From the NCBI GenBank assembly GCA_963730555.1, contig CAVSSS010000008.1, positions 186,001 through 250,000 on the forward strand: 64,000 nucleotides of DNA. Direction: 5' to 3'. A program made the translations under genes and the position numbers. The stretch comes from Roseiarcus sp963730555 (lineage in GTDB: Bacteria > Pseudomonadota > Alphaproteobacteria > Rhizobiales > Beijerinckiaceae). Positions 37,877-48,019 of the stretch are shown piece after piece. The notes under the pieces are model-generated. The model searched no databases, was not told the DNA's origin, and was given only the letters and a program-made list of their open reading frames with translations. Every line of letters begins with the position of its first letter. The first letter of the stretch is position 1.

Positions 37877-38780
37877 TCACTTGCCGGCCCGGGTCAGCAC
37901 GAAATCATAGTGCAACGTGTGATACGGCTGATCACGCCGCGAACCGTCCGGAGCAACGCCCGGGCCCCGTTGCGGAAAATTGGCGATTAATTGAGGTCGC
38001 ACTCCGAACGCGACGTCGCTGTCTAGATACTCGCTGCCGCGCACGAAGATGTGGGTGCACAGAGGATCCGCAGTCTCGGTCTGTATGGCGAAATGCAAGT
38101 GCGCGGGCCGCCAATGTTTGCGTGTAGTATTCATAATGAGATCGCCGAGCGCGGCGTCCATCGGCGCGGGATAAGCGGTCGGCATGACGCTCCAAAAGCT
38201 GTAACGGCCCTCCGCGTCGCAGCGAATCCGCCCGCGTCCCCACATATTTTCCGGATCGAAATCATCTTGCACGTCATAGAGGCCGCGATCGTCTGACTGC
38301 CAAACGTTGACGACCGCGTCTTTGACGGCCTGTCCCGAAGTGTCCAGTACACGACCATGGGCATAGAGCGGCTGTCCCGAAGCGCCGTTGGCTATATCAG
38401 CACCCGCCGGAAAGATTGGAGCGTCGTTCAGGAAGAACGGACCTATCAACGTCGGTATGGTTGCTCCGGGCGGTTTGGGTTGGGACGCCGCGAGCACTTG
38501 CATCGAAATGCCGATTAAGTCCGAAAGCGCGATGAACTCATTGCGCCCATCCTTCGTCACGGCAGCGCCTCGCGCGAGAAACGTCATGAACGCTTCCCAC
38601 TCCGCCCACGTCACCCGATTGTCGCAAACGAACGTGTGCAGGTGGTCGATCAAGCCGAGCATCAATTGCCGCAGACGAGGATTCTTCCGTTCTTTCGAAT
38701 TGCTGTCGAACGTCAGCGAGAATGGCGGCTTCATTTTCGGTGCGGACGCCTGCGGATGAAATGGCCACGCTGTTCCCCAA
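37877..38780 (-). CDS. Intradiol ring-cleavage dioxygenase, hydroxyquinol/catechol type (one frame break)
   Basis: Fe(III) dioxygenase that opens catechol-type rings between the hydroxyls. The ligands are visible: Tyr in DDRGLYDVQDD and GRYSFWSVMP, and the two His of RPAHLHFAIQT. The frame breaks at about 38695: the true N-terminus is MGNSVAISSAGVRTENEAA (start 38780) and reads through QQFERT to KNPRLRQLMLGLIDHLHTFV, restoring about 300 residues, the length of hydroxyquinol 1,2-dioxygenases with their helical N-terminal dimerisation domain. No other aromatic-degradation genes are adjacent apart from a flavin monooxygenase 0.7 kb away on the other strand. Confidence 0.87.
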
Positions 38781-39526
38781 TCAAAGTCAATTCAGCCGGC
38801 ATTCCGAGAATGGGCGTCCGCCTCGCCCTGCATCTGATCACGTTTTGATTTTTTGACAAGCTCATCGCTATCCGGTGCAGATTTTACCTGCAAACGGCCG
38901 CTCTCCGCCCAAAGTCGAAGTTCTCGTATCCGAACAGGACATTATCCAACGGCCGGTTTCCGTCGGGCATTGATCGTCGGCTTGGTCTTCTCGGAGCCCG
39001 GCATGATCCGGTTGATAGGAGATGGTTTGATGCCAGGCCGGCCGACGATCATTGACAAATCAAAAATGATAGAGTATACGTTTCTGCAGAGGCAAAATTA
39101 TGAATCTGCGAGGGTCCGGTGGGAGAGGCGACGAGAGATGTGTCCGTGACCCCGTTTGGGCAGCAATCTCAGACGCGAGTAAAAAGCTAGGGAATTTTTT
39201 ATATTTGTTCCGAGTGTAACCCATTGAAAAAGTCCCAATTCGAAAAAATAAATGAAAGTAATTGAAAGCAAGTTTGCTTTCATCTGCTTTCATTAGCTTG
39301 GATTTGCTTACAGGAAATTCGCGCGATGGTTGTATTTTGAGCCTCCGAGGAGGCCGAGGGCGGCGGTTCCGGTAGGGCAGGGGCGAATCCGGAGCCCGGC
39401 GCCGCCATCGGCCTGACCCGACGCCGATCGACGCGGCGTCCGGCTTGCCAGCATCCGGAAAGGCGCGCAGGTTTCCAGGTCAGCGGAGCCCAGCGCCAAG
39501 CGCCGGGCGAAATCCATCGGGAGGAC
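38781..39526. other. 745-bp intergenic region, AT-rich in its second half
   Basis: No supported gene. It separates the divergent dioxygenase and flavin monooxygenase genes and so carries both promoters. Positions 39165-39265 hold the diverged third copy of the dispersed repeat. A hairpin with 8-bp arms GAAAGCAA/TTGCTTTC lies at 39264-39281. Confidence 0.5.
39165..39265 (-). repeat. Dispersed repeat, diverged core copy C
   Basis: Core GTAACCCATTGAAAAAGTCC with flanking AATTTTTT and AAATGAAAGTAATTGAAAG aligns to copies A and B (GTAACCaATTGAAAAGTC and GTAACCCATTGAAAAGTC). Same orientation as copy A. The minus-strand frame reads FRIGTFSMGYTRNKYKKF, again resembling the FS(I/M)GY peptide of the other copies. 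The borders are approximate and only the core is conserved. Confidence 0.5.
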
Positions 39527-41329
39527 ATGATGCTCGACACTGCGCCCACTGCCCGGATGACGGCCTTCCTCGGCAAGTTCGACGCCGCGCTGGCGGCGGG
39601 CGACATCGAGGCCGTGGTCGCCATGTTCGCCGCGGACGGCTATTGGCGCGATCTCGTCGCCTTCACCTGGAACATCAAGACGATGGAAGGGCGCGATCAG
39701 GTCCGCGACATGCTCTCCCATTGCCTCAGCCAAGTGAAGCCGCGCGACTGGCGCGTCCCCGAGGGCGAGATCGTGGCCGAGGCGGACGGCGTGCTCGAAT
39801 CCTGGATTTCGTTCGAGACCGAGATCGCGCGAGGCTACGGCTTCATCCGGATCAAGGACGGTCTCATCTGGACCCTCTTGACCACGATGGCCGGGCTCAA
39901 GGGTCGTGAAGAGAAGGCGGGCTTCACCCGGCCGCTCGGCGCGAAGCACGGCGTCAACCCCGGCGCAAAGACCTGGAAGGAACTCCGGGACGAAGAGGCT
40001 GAGAAACTCGGCTACGATGTGCATCCCTATGTGCTCGTCGTCGGCGGCGGTCAGGGCGCGATCGGGCTCGGCGCGCGCTTGAGGCAACTAGACGTGCCGA
40101 CGATCATCGTCGAAAAGAACGAGCGCGCAGGCAACTCCTGGCGCAAGCGCTACAAGTCGCTCTGCCTGCATGACCCGGTCTGGTACGACCATCTGCCCTA
40201 TATCGACTTCCCGAAGAACTGGCCGGTGTTCTCGCCCAAGGACAAGATCGGCGATTGGCTGGAAATGTACGCCAAGGTGATGGAGCTGAATTACTGGACC
40301 AAGACGACCGCTACGAGCGCAAAGTTCGATCCGAAGAAAAAGGAATGGGCCGTCGTCGTGGATCGCGACGGCAAGGACGTCACTTTGCGCCCGAAGCAGC
40401 TGGTGTTCGCGACCGGCATGTCCTCGAAGCCGAACCTGCCCAACTTCAAGGGGATGAAGTCGTTCAAGGGCGAGCAGCATCATTCGTCGGCTCATCCGGG
40501 GCCCGATGCTTTCAAGGGCAAAAGGGTCGTCGTCATCGGGTCGAACAATTCGGCGCACGACATTTGCGCGGCGCTTTACGAAGCTGGCGTCGACGTAACC
40601 ATGGTGCAGCGGTCGAGCACGCATATCGTCCGCTCAAGCACATTGATGGAAATCGGCTTGGGCGATCTCTATTCCGAGCGCGCGGTCCGCGGCGGGATGA
40701 CAACAGCAAAGGCCGATCTCATCTTCGCCTCCCTGCCGTATGGACTCCTGCCTTCGCTGCAGAAGCCGGTCTACGACAAGATCCGCGAAGTCGACGCGGA
40801 TTTCTACAAAGGGCTCGAGAAGGCTGGCTTCAGGCTCGACTATGGCGAGGACGAATCCGGCCTGTTCATGAAATATCTGCGCCGGGGCTCGGGCTACTAT
40901 ATCGATGTCGGGGCCTCGCAACTGATTATCGACGGCAAGGTCAAGCTCGTAGCGGGGCAAGTGAAGGAGATCACCCCGCGCGGCGTCAAGCTCGATGACG
41001 GCAAGGAAATTCCAGCCGACGTGATCGTCTATGCGACGGGTTACAATTCGATGAACGGCTGGGTTGCCGACATCTGCGGTCAGGAAATGGCCGACAAGGT
41101 CGGAAAGGTCTGGGGCCTCGGCTCGAACACCACCAAGGATCCGGGGCCCTGGGAGGGCGAGCAGCGCAATATGTGGAAGCCGACGCAGCAGGAAGCCCTA
41201 TGGTTCCATGGCGGCAACCTGCACCAGTCACGCCATTATTCGCAGTTCCTGGCGCTGCAGCTGAAGGCGCATCTCGAGGGGATCCCAACGCCGGTCTACG
41301 GGCTGCAGGAGGTCCACCATAAGGCCTGA
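39527..41329 (+). CDS. Flavin-containing monooxygenase-like oxidoreductase with N-terminal NTF2-like domain
   Basis: 600 residues, intact. Residues 1-130 resemble a SnoaL/NTF2-like fold (FLGKFDAALAAGDIEAVVAM, DGYWRDLVAFTWNIKTMEG). The FAD Rossmann motif VLVVGGGQGAIGLGARL begins near residue 168, with ERAGNSWRKRYKSLCLHDP after it; the NADPH site is VVVIGSNNSAHDICAAL, and VIVYATGYNS marks the ATG motif of FMO/BVMO enzymes. The substrate is not predictable. A homologous 600-residue fused architecture occurs in other alphaproteobacteria and fungi. It converges on ispDF with a 22-bp gap. Confidence 0.9.
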   Translation: MMLDTAPTARMTAFLGKFDAALAAGDIEAVVAMFAADGYWRDLVAFTWNIKTMEGRDQVRDMLSHCLSQVKPRDWRVPEGEIVAEADGVLESWISFETEIARGYGFIRIKDGLIWTLLTTMAGLKGREEKAGFTRPLGAKHGVNPGAKTWKELRDEEAEKLGYDVHPYVLVVGGGQGAIGLGARLRQLDVPTIIVEKNERAGNSWRKRYKSLCLHDPVWYDHLPYIDFPKNWPVFSPKDKIGDWLEMYAKVMELNYWTKTTATSAKFDPKKKEWAVVVDRDGKDVTLRPKQLVFATGMSSKPNLPNFKGMKSFKGEQHHSSAHPGPDAFKGKRVVVIGSNNSAHDICAALYEAGVDVTMVQRSSTHIVRSSTLMEIGLGDLYSERAVRGGMTTAKADLIFASLPYGLLPSLQKPVYDKIREVDADFYKGLEKAGFRLDYGEDESGLFMKYLRRGSGYYIDVGASQLIIDGKVKLVAGQVKEITPRGVKLDDGKEIPADVIVYATGYNSMNGWVADICGQEMADKVGKVWGLGSNTTKDPGPWEGEQRNMWKPTQQEALWFHGGNLHQSRHYSQFLALQLKAHLEGIPTPVYGLQEVHHKA

Positions 41330-41351
41330 AGTCATTGGGCGAGGGGCGCGC

Positions 41352-42541
41352 TCAGGGCAGCCGCACGGTCGCCGTCGCGAGACAGGCGATGCCTTCGCCG
41401 CGCCCGGTAAAGCCGAGCTTCTCGCTCGTCGTCGCCTTGACCGCGACGCGGCCGATATCGAGGCCCGCGATCTCGGCAACGCGGGCCCGCATCGCCTCGC
41501 GATGCGGGCCGATCTTCGGCGCTTCGCAGATGAGCGTCGCGTCGAGATGGACGATCATGGCCCCGCGCGTCCGAACGCGTTCGGCCGCATGGGCGAGGAA
41601 GACCTTCGACGCCGCGCCCTTCCATTGCGGGTCCGAGGGCGGGAAATGTTGGCCGATATCGCCTTCGGCGAGCGCGCCGTAGATCGCGTCGGCGAGCGCG
41701 TGGAGCGCGACGTCGGCGTCGGAATGGCCGCTCGAGCGCGCGACGTGGGGAATGCGAACGCCGCACAGCCACACGTGGTCGCCGGGCGCGAAGGCGTGGA
41801 CGTCGAAGCCCTGGCCGACCCGCGTCTCGCCCAAGCTCGCCGTGAGCCGCGCCTCGGCGGCCTCGAGATCCTGCATGGTGGTCACCTTGACGTTGGCGGG
41901 GTCGCCTTCGAACACATAAGCCGGCGCGCCCGCCCATTCAGCGACCGCGACGTCGTCGGTGAGGTCGCCGACGCCAGCGGCGGCGGCGCGCCGGTGCGCT
42001 TCGAGGATCAGCGGGAAGCGGAAGGCCTGCGGCGTTTGCACGGCTCTCAAGCGCCGAGCGCGGCGGGGTGGCGAGGACTCGACCCTCGACATCGACCTGC
42101 TTGACGGTGTCGCTCATCGATGTTCCGGGCGCCGCCGCCCCGTGGCGCTCGGCGGCGTCAATCGCGCGCGCGATGAGGGCAGGGGAGGGGAACGGGCCGC
42201 ACCGCATCGTGGATGAGCACGATATCAGGCTCGGCGGCCGCGAGCGCCTCGAGCCCGGCGAGGACACTTTGCTGACGGGTCGCGCCGCCGATCGCCGGCG
42301 GCCCGATCGCCGCCGCTGCGTTTGCTTTCAGATGCGCCAGCGCCTGGTCGTAGAGCGCGCGATCGTCTGGGCGGATGACTACCGTTATGGCCAGAAACGG
42401 AAAGCTTCCGGCAAGCGCCTCCAGCGTATGGACGATCAGCGGGCGGCCGGCGCAACTGAGATATTGCTTCGGCCGATCTGCGCCGAGCCTTACGCCGCGG
42501 CCTCCGGCGACGACCAGAAGCCCAATCCTTTTCGACGACAA
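41352..42541 (-). CDS. ispDF: Bifunctional IspD/IspF of the MEP isoprenoid pathway (two frame breaks)
   Basis: The fused enzyme makes CDP-methylerythritol (IspD) and then the 2,4-cyclodiphosphate (IspF). IspD: VVAGGRGVRLGADRPKQYLS, TRQQSVLAGLEAL, IHDAVRP and AVQTPQAFRF. IspF: VGQGFDVHAFAPGDHVWLCG, GHSDADVALHALADAIYGAL and KATTSEKLGFTGRGEGI. Frame breaks at about 42190 and 42050 split IspD. The activity is normally indispensable in this group, so these are strong candidates for sequence error. Corrected length about 396 residues, normal for the fusion. Confidence 0.93.
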
Positions 42542-42684
42542 TTGAGGGCTCCGACGACCAATGGGAGCGCCTTTTCCTGCACCGCGGCGGTCGCGTCAAT
42601 GCAGGGATCGGCCAGAGCGTCGTCTTGACTTGGCTTTGGCCCGCGCCGATCAATCGGGGACGACCATCCTTGCGGGAAATCATC

Positions 42685-43340
42685 GTGCCGCTGAAGCTGA
42701 TCCTCGCCAATAAGGCTTATTCGTCCTGGTCTCTCAGGCCGTGGATCCTGCTCGCGCAGTTGAAGATCCCGTTCGAGGAAGTGGTGATCGCGATGGATCA
42801 GCCGGATACGCGCGAGGACCATTCTCAAATACGCGCCGACGGGAAAGTGTCCCTCGCTTCAAGATGGCAAGATCGCGATTTGGGAGTCGCTCGCGATCAT
42901 CGAATACCTTGCGGAGGCCTATCCCGGAAAGACAGTGTGGCCGAAAGGCAAAGCCGCCCGCGCCCATGCCCGGGCGCTCGCGAACGAAATGCATGCGGGC
43001 TTCGTCGCGCTGCGACAGGCATGCCCGACGAACTTCCGACGGTCGGTCAGGGCGATCGCTCTCGGCGACGAGGTCCGGGCAGACGTCGTGCGCGATCGAA
43101 GCCGCCTGGGCGCAGGCGCGCGCGACCTTCGGCAGGGGCGGACCGTTCCTGTTCGGGCGCTTCTCGGCGGCGGACGCGATGTTCGCGCCCGTGGTGAACC
43201 GCTTTCATGTCTATGACGTTCCCGTCTCGACGCAGACGCGCGCCTATATGGAGACGATCATGGCTCTCCCGGCGTGGAAGGCTTGGATCGCGGACGCGCA
43301 TGCCGAACCTTGGCGGATCGAACGTTATGAAGCTATCTGA
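42685..43340 (+). CDS. Glutathione S-transferase (two or more frame breaks)
   Basis: GTG at 42685: PLKLILANKAYSSWSLRPWI is the glutathione-binding N-terminus (catalytic Ser in YSSWS). After a break at about 42822 it continues ILKYAPTGKCPSLQDGKIAI and WESLAIIEYLAEAYPGKTVW (E-S pair contacting GSH), and after another near 43090, IEAAWAQARATFGRGGPFLF and GRFSAADAMFAPVVNRF, with the C-terminal helical domain ending at 43340. About 218 residues. Divergently transcribed from ispDF. Confidence 0.85.
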
Positions 43341-43569
43341 CTAGGCAAAAGCCGTTGACCGAGCCCTTCCGTAAAGTCCGGCTTCCGGCATCGCTAGGTC
43401 AATATGTTGCAAATAAACAACAACTTGCGCGCTCTCGCGGAAGCCAAGCATTCGCTGAAAGAAATTATGAAATCGGCAATGGATTTACCCGCAGTGTCGC
43501 GGGTGAACAATGACAACAATATTGACGGTTCCGCTAGGTTGGCGGCTCGGATTGGGGAAATAAAGCGTA

Positions 43570-45178
43570 ATGGCGCGAATAAAGAGCGCTTTGACGACGA
43601 AGAGCGGCGGGGAACAAGCCAACGCTGCGGAATGGCGTCGGCTGATTGACGAACTCAACCTGCGCCGCCGCGCGGCGGCCGAGGGCGGCTCGATCAAAGC
43701 GCGCGAACGCCATGTCGCACGGGGCAAGCTTCTGGCGCGGGAGCGCGTCGCAGGCCTCGTCGATCCGGGTTCGCCGTTTCTGGAGATAGGCGCGCTCGCG
43801 GCTTTCGACATGTATGAGGGCGACGTCCACGGCGCGGGGCTGGTCGCTGGAATCGGCCTTATCGAGGGCCGCGAGGTCATGATCATCGCCAATGACCCGA
43901 CCATCAAGGGCGGCGCCTATTATCCGATCACGGTAAAGAAGCACCTGCGCGCGCAGGAGATCGCAACGGAGAACCGTCTCCCTTGCGTTTATCTGGTCGA
44001 ACTCCGGCGGGGCCAATTTGCCTTACCAGGCTGAGGTTTTTCCCGACCGCGACCATTTCGGGCGGATCTTCTTCAACCAGGCGCGGATGTCGTCGGCCGG
44101 GATCCCTCAAATCGCGGTGGTGATGGGGTCCTGCACCGCAGGCGGCGCCTATGTGCCGGCGATGTCGGACGAGACAATCATCGTCGACAAGCAAGGTACG
44201 ATCTTTCTGGGCGGGCCACCCTTGGTCAAGGCGGCGACCGGCGAGACGGTGAGCGCCGAAGACCTTGGCGGCGGAGACCTGCACACCCGCGTCTCGGGCG
44301 TCGCGGACGGGCTGGCGCGTGACGATACGCATGCGCTTGCGCTCGCGCGGCGAGCGGTCGCCAACCTCAACCGCCCTCCGAAGCGCTCGATCAATTGGGC
44401 GAAGCCGGTCGAGCCCTTCTATCCGGCCGAGGAGCTCGAACTTGTCGCGCCGGTCGACCTTCGCCAGCAGGTCGACGCGCGCGAAATTATTGCCCGGATC
44501 GTCGACGGTTCGGAGTTCGACGAGTTCAAGGCCCGCTACGGCGTCACGCTGGTCACGGGATTCGCCCGCCTCTCCGGCATGCTGATCGGCGTCATCGCGA
44601 GCAATGGCGTGCTGTTTTCCGACAGCGCGCTGAAGGGGGCCCACTTTATCGAACTCTGCGTTCAACGCGACGTGCCAATGCTTTTCCTGCAGAACATCTC
44701 CGGCTTCATGGTCGGACAACGCTACGAGGCGGGCGGCATCGCCAAGGACGGCGCGAAGCTCGTCACCGCGGTAGCCTGCGCCAACGTGCCCAAGATCACA
44801 TTAATCGTCGGCGGTTCTTTCGGCGCCGGCAACTATGGCATGTGCGGGCGGGCGTATTCGCCTCGCCTTCTCTTCATGTGGCCCAATGCCCGCATCAATG
44901 TGATGGGCGGCGAACAGGCCGCGAGCGTGCTGGCGACGCTCAGGCGGGATGCGCTCGAGGCCGAAGGGCGCGAATGGGCCAAGGCCGACGAGGAAGCGTT
45001 CAAGGCGCCAATTCGGGCCAAATACGAGGCCGAGGGTTCGCCCTACTATGCGACGGCTCGCCTCTGGGATGACGGGATCGTGGCGCCTCGGGAAACGCGG
45101 CGGGTTCTATCGCTGGCGTTTTCAGCCACGCTTAAACGTGGGATCGAGCCGACCCGGTTCGGCGTCTTTCGCATGTAG
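43570..45178 (+). CDS. Acyl-CoA carboxylase carboxyltransferase (beta) subunit, methylcrotonyl-CoA type (one frame break)
   Basis: About 535 residues. The first part has SIKARERHVARGKLLARERV and MIIANDPTIKGGAYYPITVK. A one-base insertion at about 44004 (GTCGAACTCC for GTCGACTCC) breaks YLVDSGGANLPYQAEVFPDR. It continues SCTAGGAYVPAMSDE, NISGFMVGQRYEAGGIAKDG and GGSFGAGNYGMCGRAYSPR, the acyl-CoA and carboxybiotin sites. The pattern fits MccB (leucine breakdown) or a geranyl-CoA carboxylase. The partner biotin subunit is at 52.0 kb, on the other side of an inserted region. Confidence 0.88.
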
Positions 45179-45211
45179 TCTTGGGTGGGGTAGGGGGAGC
45201 GTAAGAAACAA

Positions 45212-46118
45212 ATGGGCGTGCCCAGTTTTCAGCAACTCATGTTGCCAACGCTGCAGACGATTGGGCGGCGTTACGACGAGATCAGCATTTCGGGGCTGGA
45301 AGACGAAGTCAGCAAGGCTCTCAAGATCACCCCCGAGGATCGCCAGCTCAGGCTGCCCAGCGGCAATCAGACGCTGTTCGCCAATCGGCTCAATTGGGCC
45401 AGGTCCTACTTATCGAAGGCGGGGCTCATCGAACTGCCCCGCCGCGGCTACTGTCGCGCGACCGACCGAGGCCGCGAACTGCTCGCCGAGGGGATGAGCG
45501 AGATCGACCTCGGAACCTTGGAGCGCTATCCGGAATTCGTCGCTTGGCGATCACAAGGCAAAGGCCGGGGAGGCGGCAGAGGAAAGCGGCTCGCGGGACG
45601 ATACCGAGGAGACGATGGCTTCAAGCTTCGAGCTCCTGAACGCGGAGTTGGCGCGGGACATCGTCGGGCGAGTGCCTTCGTTCAGTCCGGCCTTTTTCGA
45701 GCGCCTCATCATCGACCTCCTCGTGCGCATGGGTTACGGCGGCGGACGCGTCGAGATGGGCCGAGCGCTTGGCCGGGTTGGCGACGGCGGCGTGGATGGC
45801 GTCATCAAGGAGGACGAGCTCGGCCTTGACGTCGTTTATGTCCAGGCCAAACGGCTTGATCCCAACAAGGCCGTCCCATTATGCGAAGTGCGTGATTTCG
45901 TTGGCGGGCTAGAGGGCCATCGGGCGAACAAGGGCGTGCTGGTCACGACCTCGTACTTTCCCAGCACCGCCTATGACTTCATTACTCGGGTCTCCAAGCG
46001 GGTCGTGCTGATCGACGGTCAGGGGCTTGCGAATCTGATAATTCGACATCGCGTCGGCGTCCGGATCAAGGACGTGTACGAGGTGCGAAAGATCGACGAC
46101 AGTTACTTCGTCGAATAG
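45212..46118 (+). CDS. Mrr-type restriction endonuclease (one frame break)
   Basis: About 302 residues. An N-terminal winged-helix Mrr_N domain (MLPTLQTIGRRYDEISISGL, RLNWARSYLSKAGLIELPRR, YCRATDRGRELL) is joined after a frame break at about 45580 to a PD-(D/E)xK nuclease domain (FERLIIDLLVRMGYGGGRVE, GDGGVDGVIKEDELGLDVVY, VQAKR, then FVGGLEGHRANKGVLVTTSY). Such type IV enzymes cut modified DNA. No methylase gene is present. It begins 33 bp after mccB at the left edge of the accessory island. Confidence 0.9.
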
Positions 46119-46191
46119 GTGGTTCCGGTGTCGAAACTGGCCTCAGTCGCCGCGATAGCTTCAAGGACCTCTCTCCTCTACCCTTCCTGTC

Positions 46192-46496
46192 AGAGCGCTT
46201 TGCATTTGGACGGAGTCGGCTGAGCTCCTTCTCGGCGACGAGGCCGCGACGTTGGCCGGGCTCGGTCCGTTTGGGTTTTCTTGGTCCCTGACTGTTCCGC
46301 TGCAAAGACCCCCGGTTATGAGGGTTGGATTTCCTTGGATTCCTTGTTCTCGTCAAAATCGAGACTTTTCAATGGGTTACGCGGTTTTTCGCGGGAAAAA
46401 TTTTCTCGCGCCTTTTCCCGGCGTTGAGAGGCGCGGCGAGGGGACGGTGCGGTCGAGGCATTCGGACGGGCAGGATTGTTGATGGGGCAAGCTTAA
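46192..46496 (+). repeat. Dispersed ~305-bp repeat, copy B
   Basis: Inverted relative to copy A at 25886-26192. It runs from AGAGCGCTTTGC to AAGCTTAA, and both ends match those of copy A. Internal similarity spans the whole 305 bp with scattered substitutions and small indels. Plus-strand frames read QNRDFSMGYAVFRGKNF and VKIETFQWVTRFFAGK. Confidence 0.85.
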
Positions 46497-46596
46497 CGCA
46501 AGTTCTGATTATCTGCAATAGATGTTGACTCTTATAGCGTTAGCGGTTGGCAACTAGGGAATTCCGAATATTGGGCGGCGCTAGGCGGACCTGAAG

Positions 46597-46780
46597 CCTC
46601 ATGGCAGGGCTTGTCCCGGCCATCTAGGTGTGTTTCAGCGCAGAAAAATGACCGAAAGGGAGCTGCGAGGTCCAAAAAGCTTGGCTCCTGAAGCCTTTGC
46701 GACCATCCGTGGCGACGTCGCAACTCGTCCCTGAGGCGGCGCGGCGTGGGGTGGCCGGGTAAAGCCCGGCCATGACAGCG
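46597..46780. repeat. REPIN-like element (paired inverted REP sequences)
   Basis: A forward REP-like hairpin CATGGCAGGGCTTGTCCCGGCC (about 46599) and its inverted partner GGCCGGGTAAAGCCCGGCCATG (about 46753) enclose about 130 bp. Each arm can fold on itself through GGCCGGG/CCCGGCC, and the two arms are complementary to each other. This is the layout of REP doublets mobilised in trans by RAYT transposases; no RAYT gene is in the window. Confidence 0.65.
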
Positions 46781-46954
46781 GAGGCGTCCGAGGCAAGCCT
46801 CTAGGCGGAGCAGTGATCCGGGCACAGCGCGATGTCGCAATTCTCACCTTATCTAGGCCATGTGGATGAATTTTCGCCAGTCGACGCTTTTGGGATTCCC
46901 GCGGTAAATCAGGCATGATTCATAGGTCTCCGACCAAATCAGAGGCCGGAGTCA

Positions 46955-47737
46955 ATGTCGACAAAGATGGATGAGGACGATTGGGCGCACACGCTTGCGG
47001 TGTTCCGCGCCTGCCTGCCTCGGCGTGGACGGAAGGCCGCCGACGACCGCCGCTTCCTCGAGGCGCTTCATTTCTTCACCGTCGAGAACGTTCGCTGGCG
47101 CGCGCTGCCGGAGCGCTTCGGTCATTGGAACAGCGTGTGGAAGCGCTTCGATCGCTTGAGCAAGGCTGGCGTCTTCGAGGCCTTCTTCGACACGCTCGCG
47201 TCCATGAGCTCCACGGCCCATCTTATTCAGATGTTCGAACTCCACCGTCGTGCGCGCTCATGTATCGGCGGCCGGAGCAAAGGGGGGCAAGAAGGCCAGG
47301 CGCTCGCGCGCTCGCGTGGCGGCTTCACCACGAAAATCCACGCAAAATCGGACGCCTCCGGGGATATCATCGCCTTCGACCTGACCGGCGGCGAAGCCTT
47401 CGACGGGCGTCACTTCGAAACCCTGCTCGATATCGGGCCCGACATTCAGCCGCGCGCCGTCATCTGCGACAAAGGCTACGCCAGCAAGGCCAATCGGGAC
47501 GCCGCAAGAGCTCGTGGCATCGCTCTGGTCATCCCGCACAAGGCCAACGAAAAGAACAAGCCAGCCTTCTTCGCCCGCACCCTCTACAAAGCCCGCGCAC
47601 GCATCGAGCAGGGCGTCGGACGGCTCAAGCGCTTCAAGCGCGTCGCGCTCCGCTGCGAAAAGACCGAACGAAACTTCAGATCAATCGTCAGCTTCGCCGC
47701 CGGCCTTTGCTTGATCAAATTCGTCCACACGGCCTAG
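46955..47737 (+). mobile_element. IS5-type transposase (insertion sequence)
   Basis: 260-residue DDE transposase in one open frame. The N-terminal DNA-binding part has LPRRGRKAADDRRFLEALHF and NVRWRALPERFGHWNSVWKR. DDE residues: Asp in KIHAKSDASGDIIAFDL, Asp in ICDKGYASKANRDAAR, Glu in RARIEQGVGRLKRFKR. Most IS427-group members need a frameshift to make the full protein; here it is one frame. Terminal repeats could not be set with confidence: AGGTCTCCGACC (46925) and AGGTTTCCCACTC (complement of about 47750) are a weak possible pair. Confidence 0.88.
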
Positions 47738-48019
47738 TGTCTCAATATCGAGTGGGAAACCTTTGCAAATATTCAGTTAAAGGGTCCGCAGGTCGTCTGC
47801 TAAAGCGTCCAGACACTCGCGCGGCGCAAGCCCTCTATTTTGGTAACTTGAAGCGTCCGCGCTGTCCGGGCAGAGGCGAAAGAAACGCCCACGCTGAGCG
47901 CGGAAAATGCGCCGGCCATCTATCGACGCGTCGAGTTCCGAGGGGGGCCATTTCGCCCCCCACTGTGTCGCCGATCCTCTTGGCAAATCCGTTTGCGAGC
48001 TTTTCGCCTTGCGAAGCGA
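47738..48019. other. 282-bp gap after the transposase
   Basis: No gene is supported. A perfect 7-bp hairpin GGGGGGC/GCCCCCC lies near 47943-47962. The segment may include the right end of the insertion sequence and the 3' region of the DUF2382 gene. Confidence 0.4.

Larger units (their letters stand above)
46119..46954. other. 836-bp repeat-rich non-coding stretch
   Basis: No gene is supported. It holds repeat copy B (46192-46496) and a REP-type inverted pair (46597-46780). The last 170 bp precede the transposase and may include its left end. Confidence 0.6.

Noticed and set aside
38853..39149. 98-codon frame in the dioxygenase-monooxygenase gap
   Set aside because: No motif, no ribosome site, and mixed composition; treated as non-coding.
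43404..43649. 81-codon frame MLQINNNLRALAEAKHSL upstream of mccB
   Set aside because: Overlaps the mccB start, no ribosome site, and the second half is the out-of-frame reading of mccB.
46532..46840. 102-codon minus-strand frame upstream of the transposase
   Set aside because: It reads across the REP-type arms (HGRALPGHP and DGRDKPCHEA), a well-known false peptide from such repeats.
47777..47986. 69-codon minus-strand frame between transposase and DUF2382 gene
   Set aside because: No motif; overlaps a GC hairpin and probably the end of the insertion sequence.
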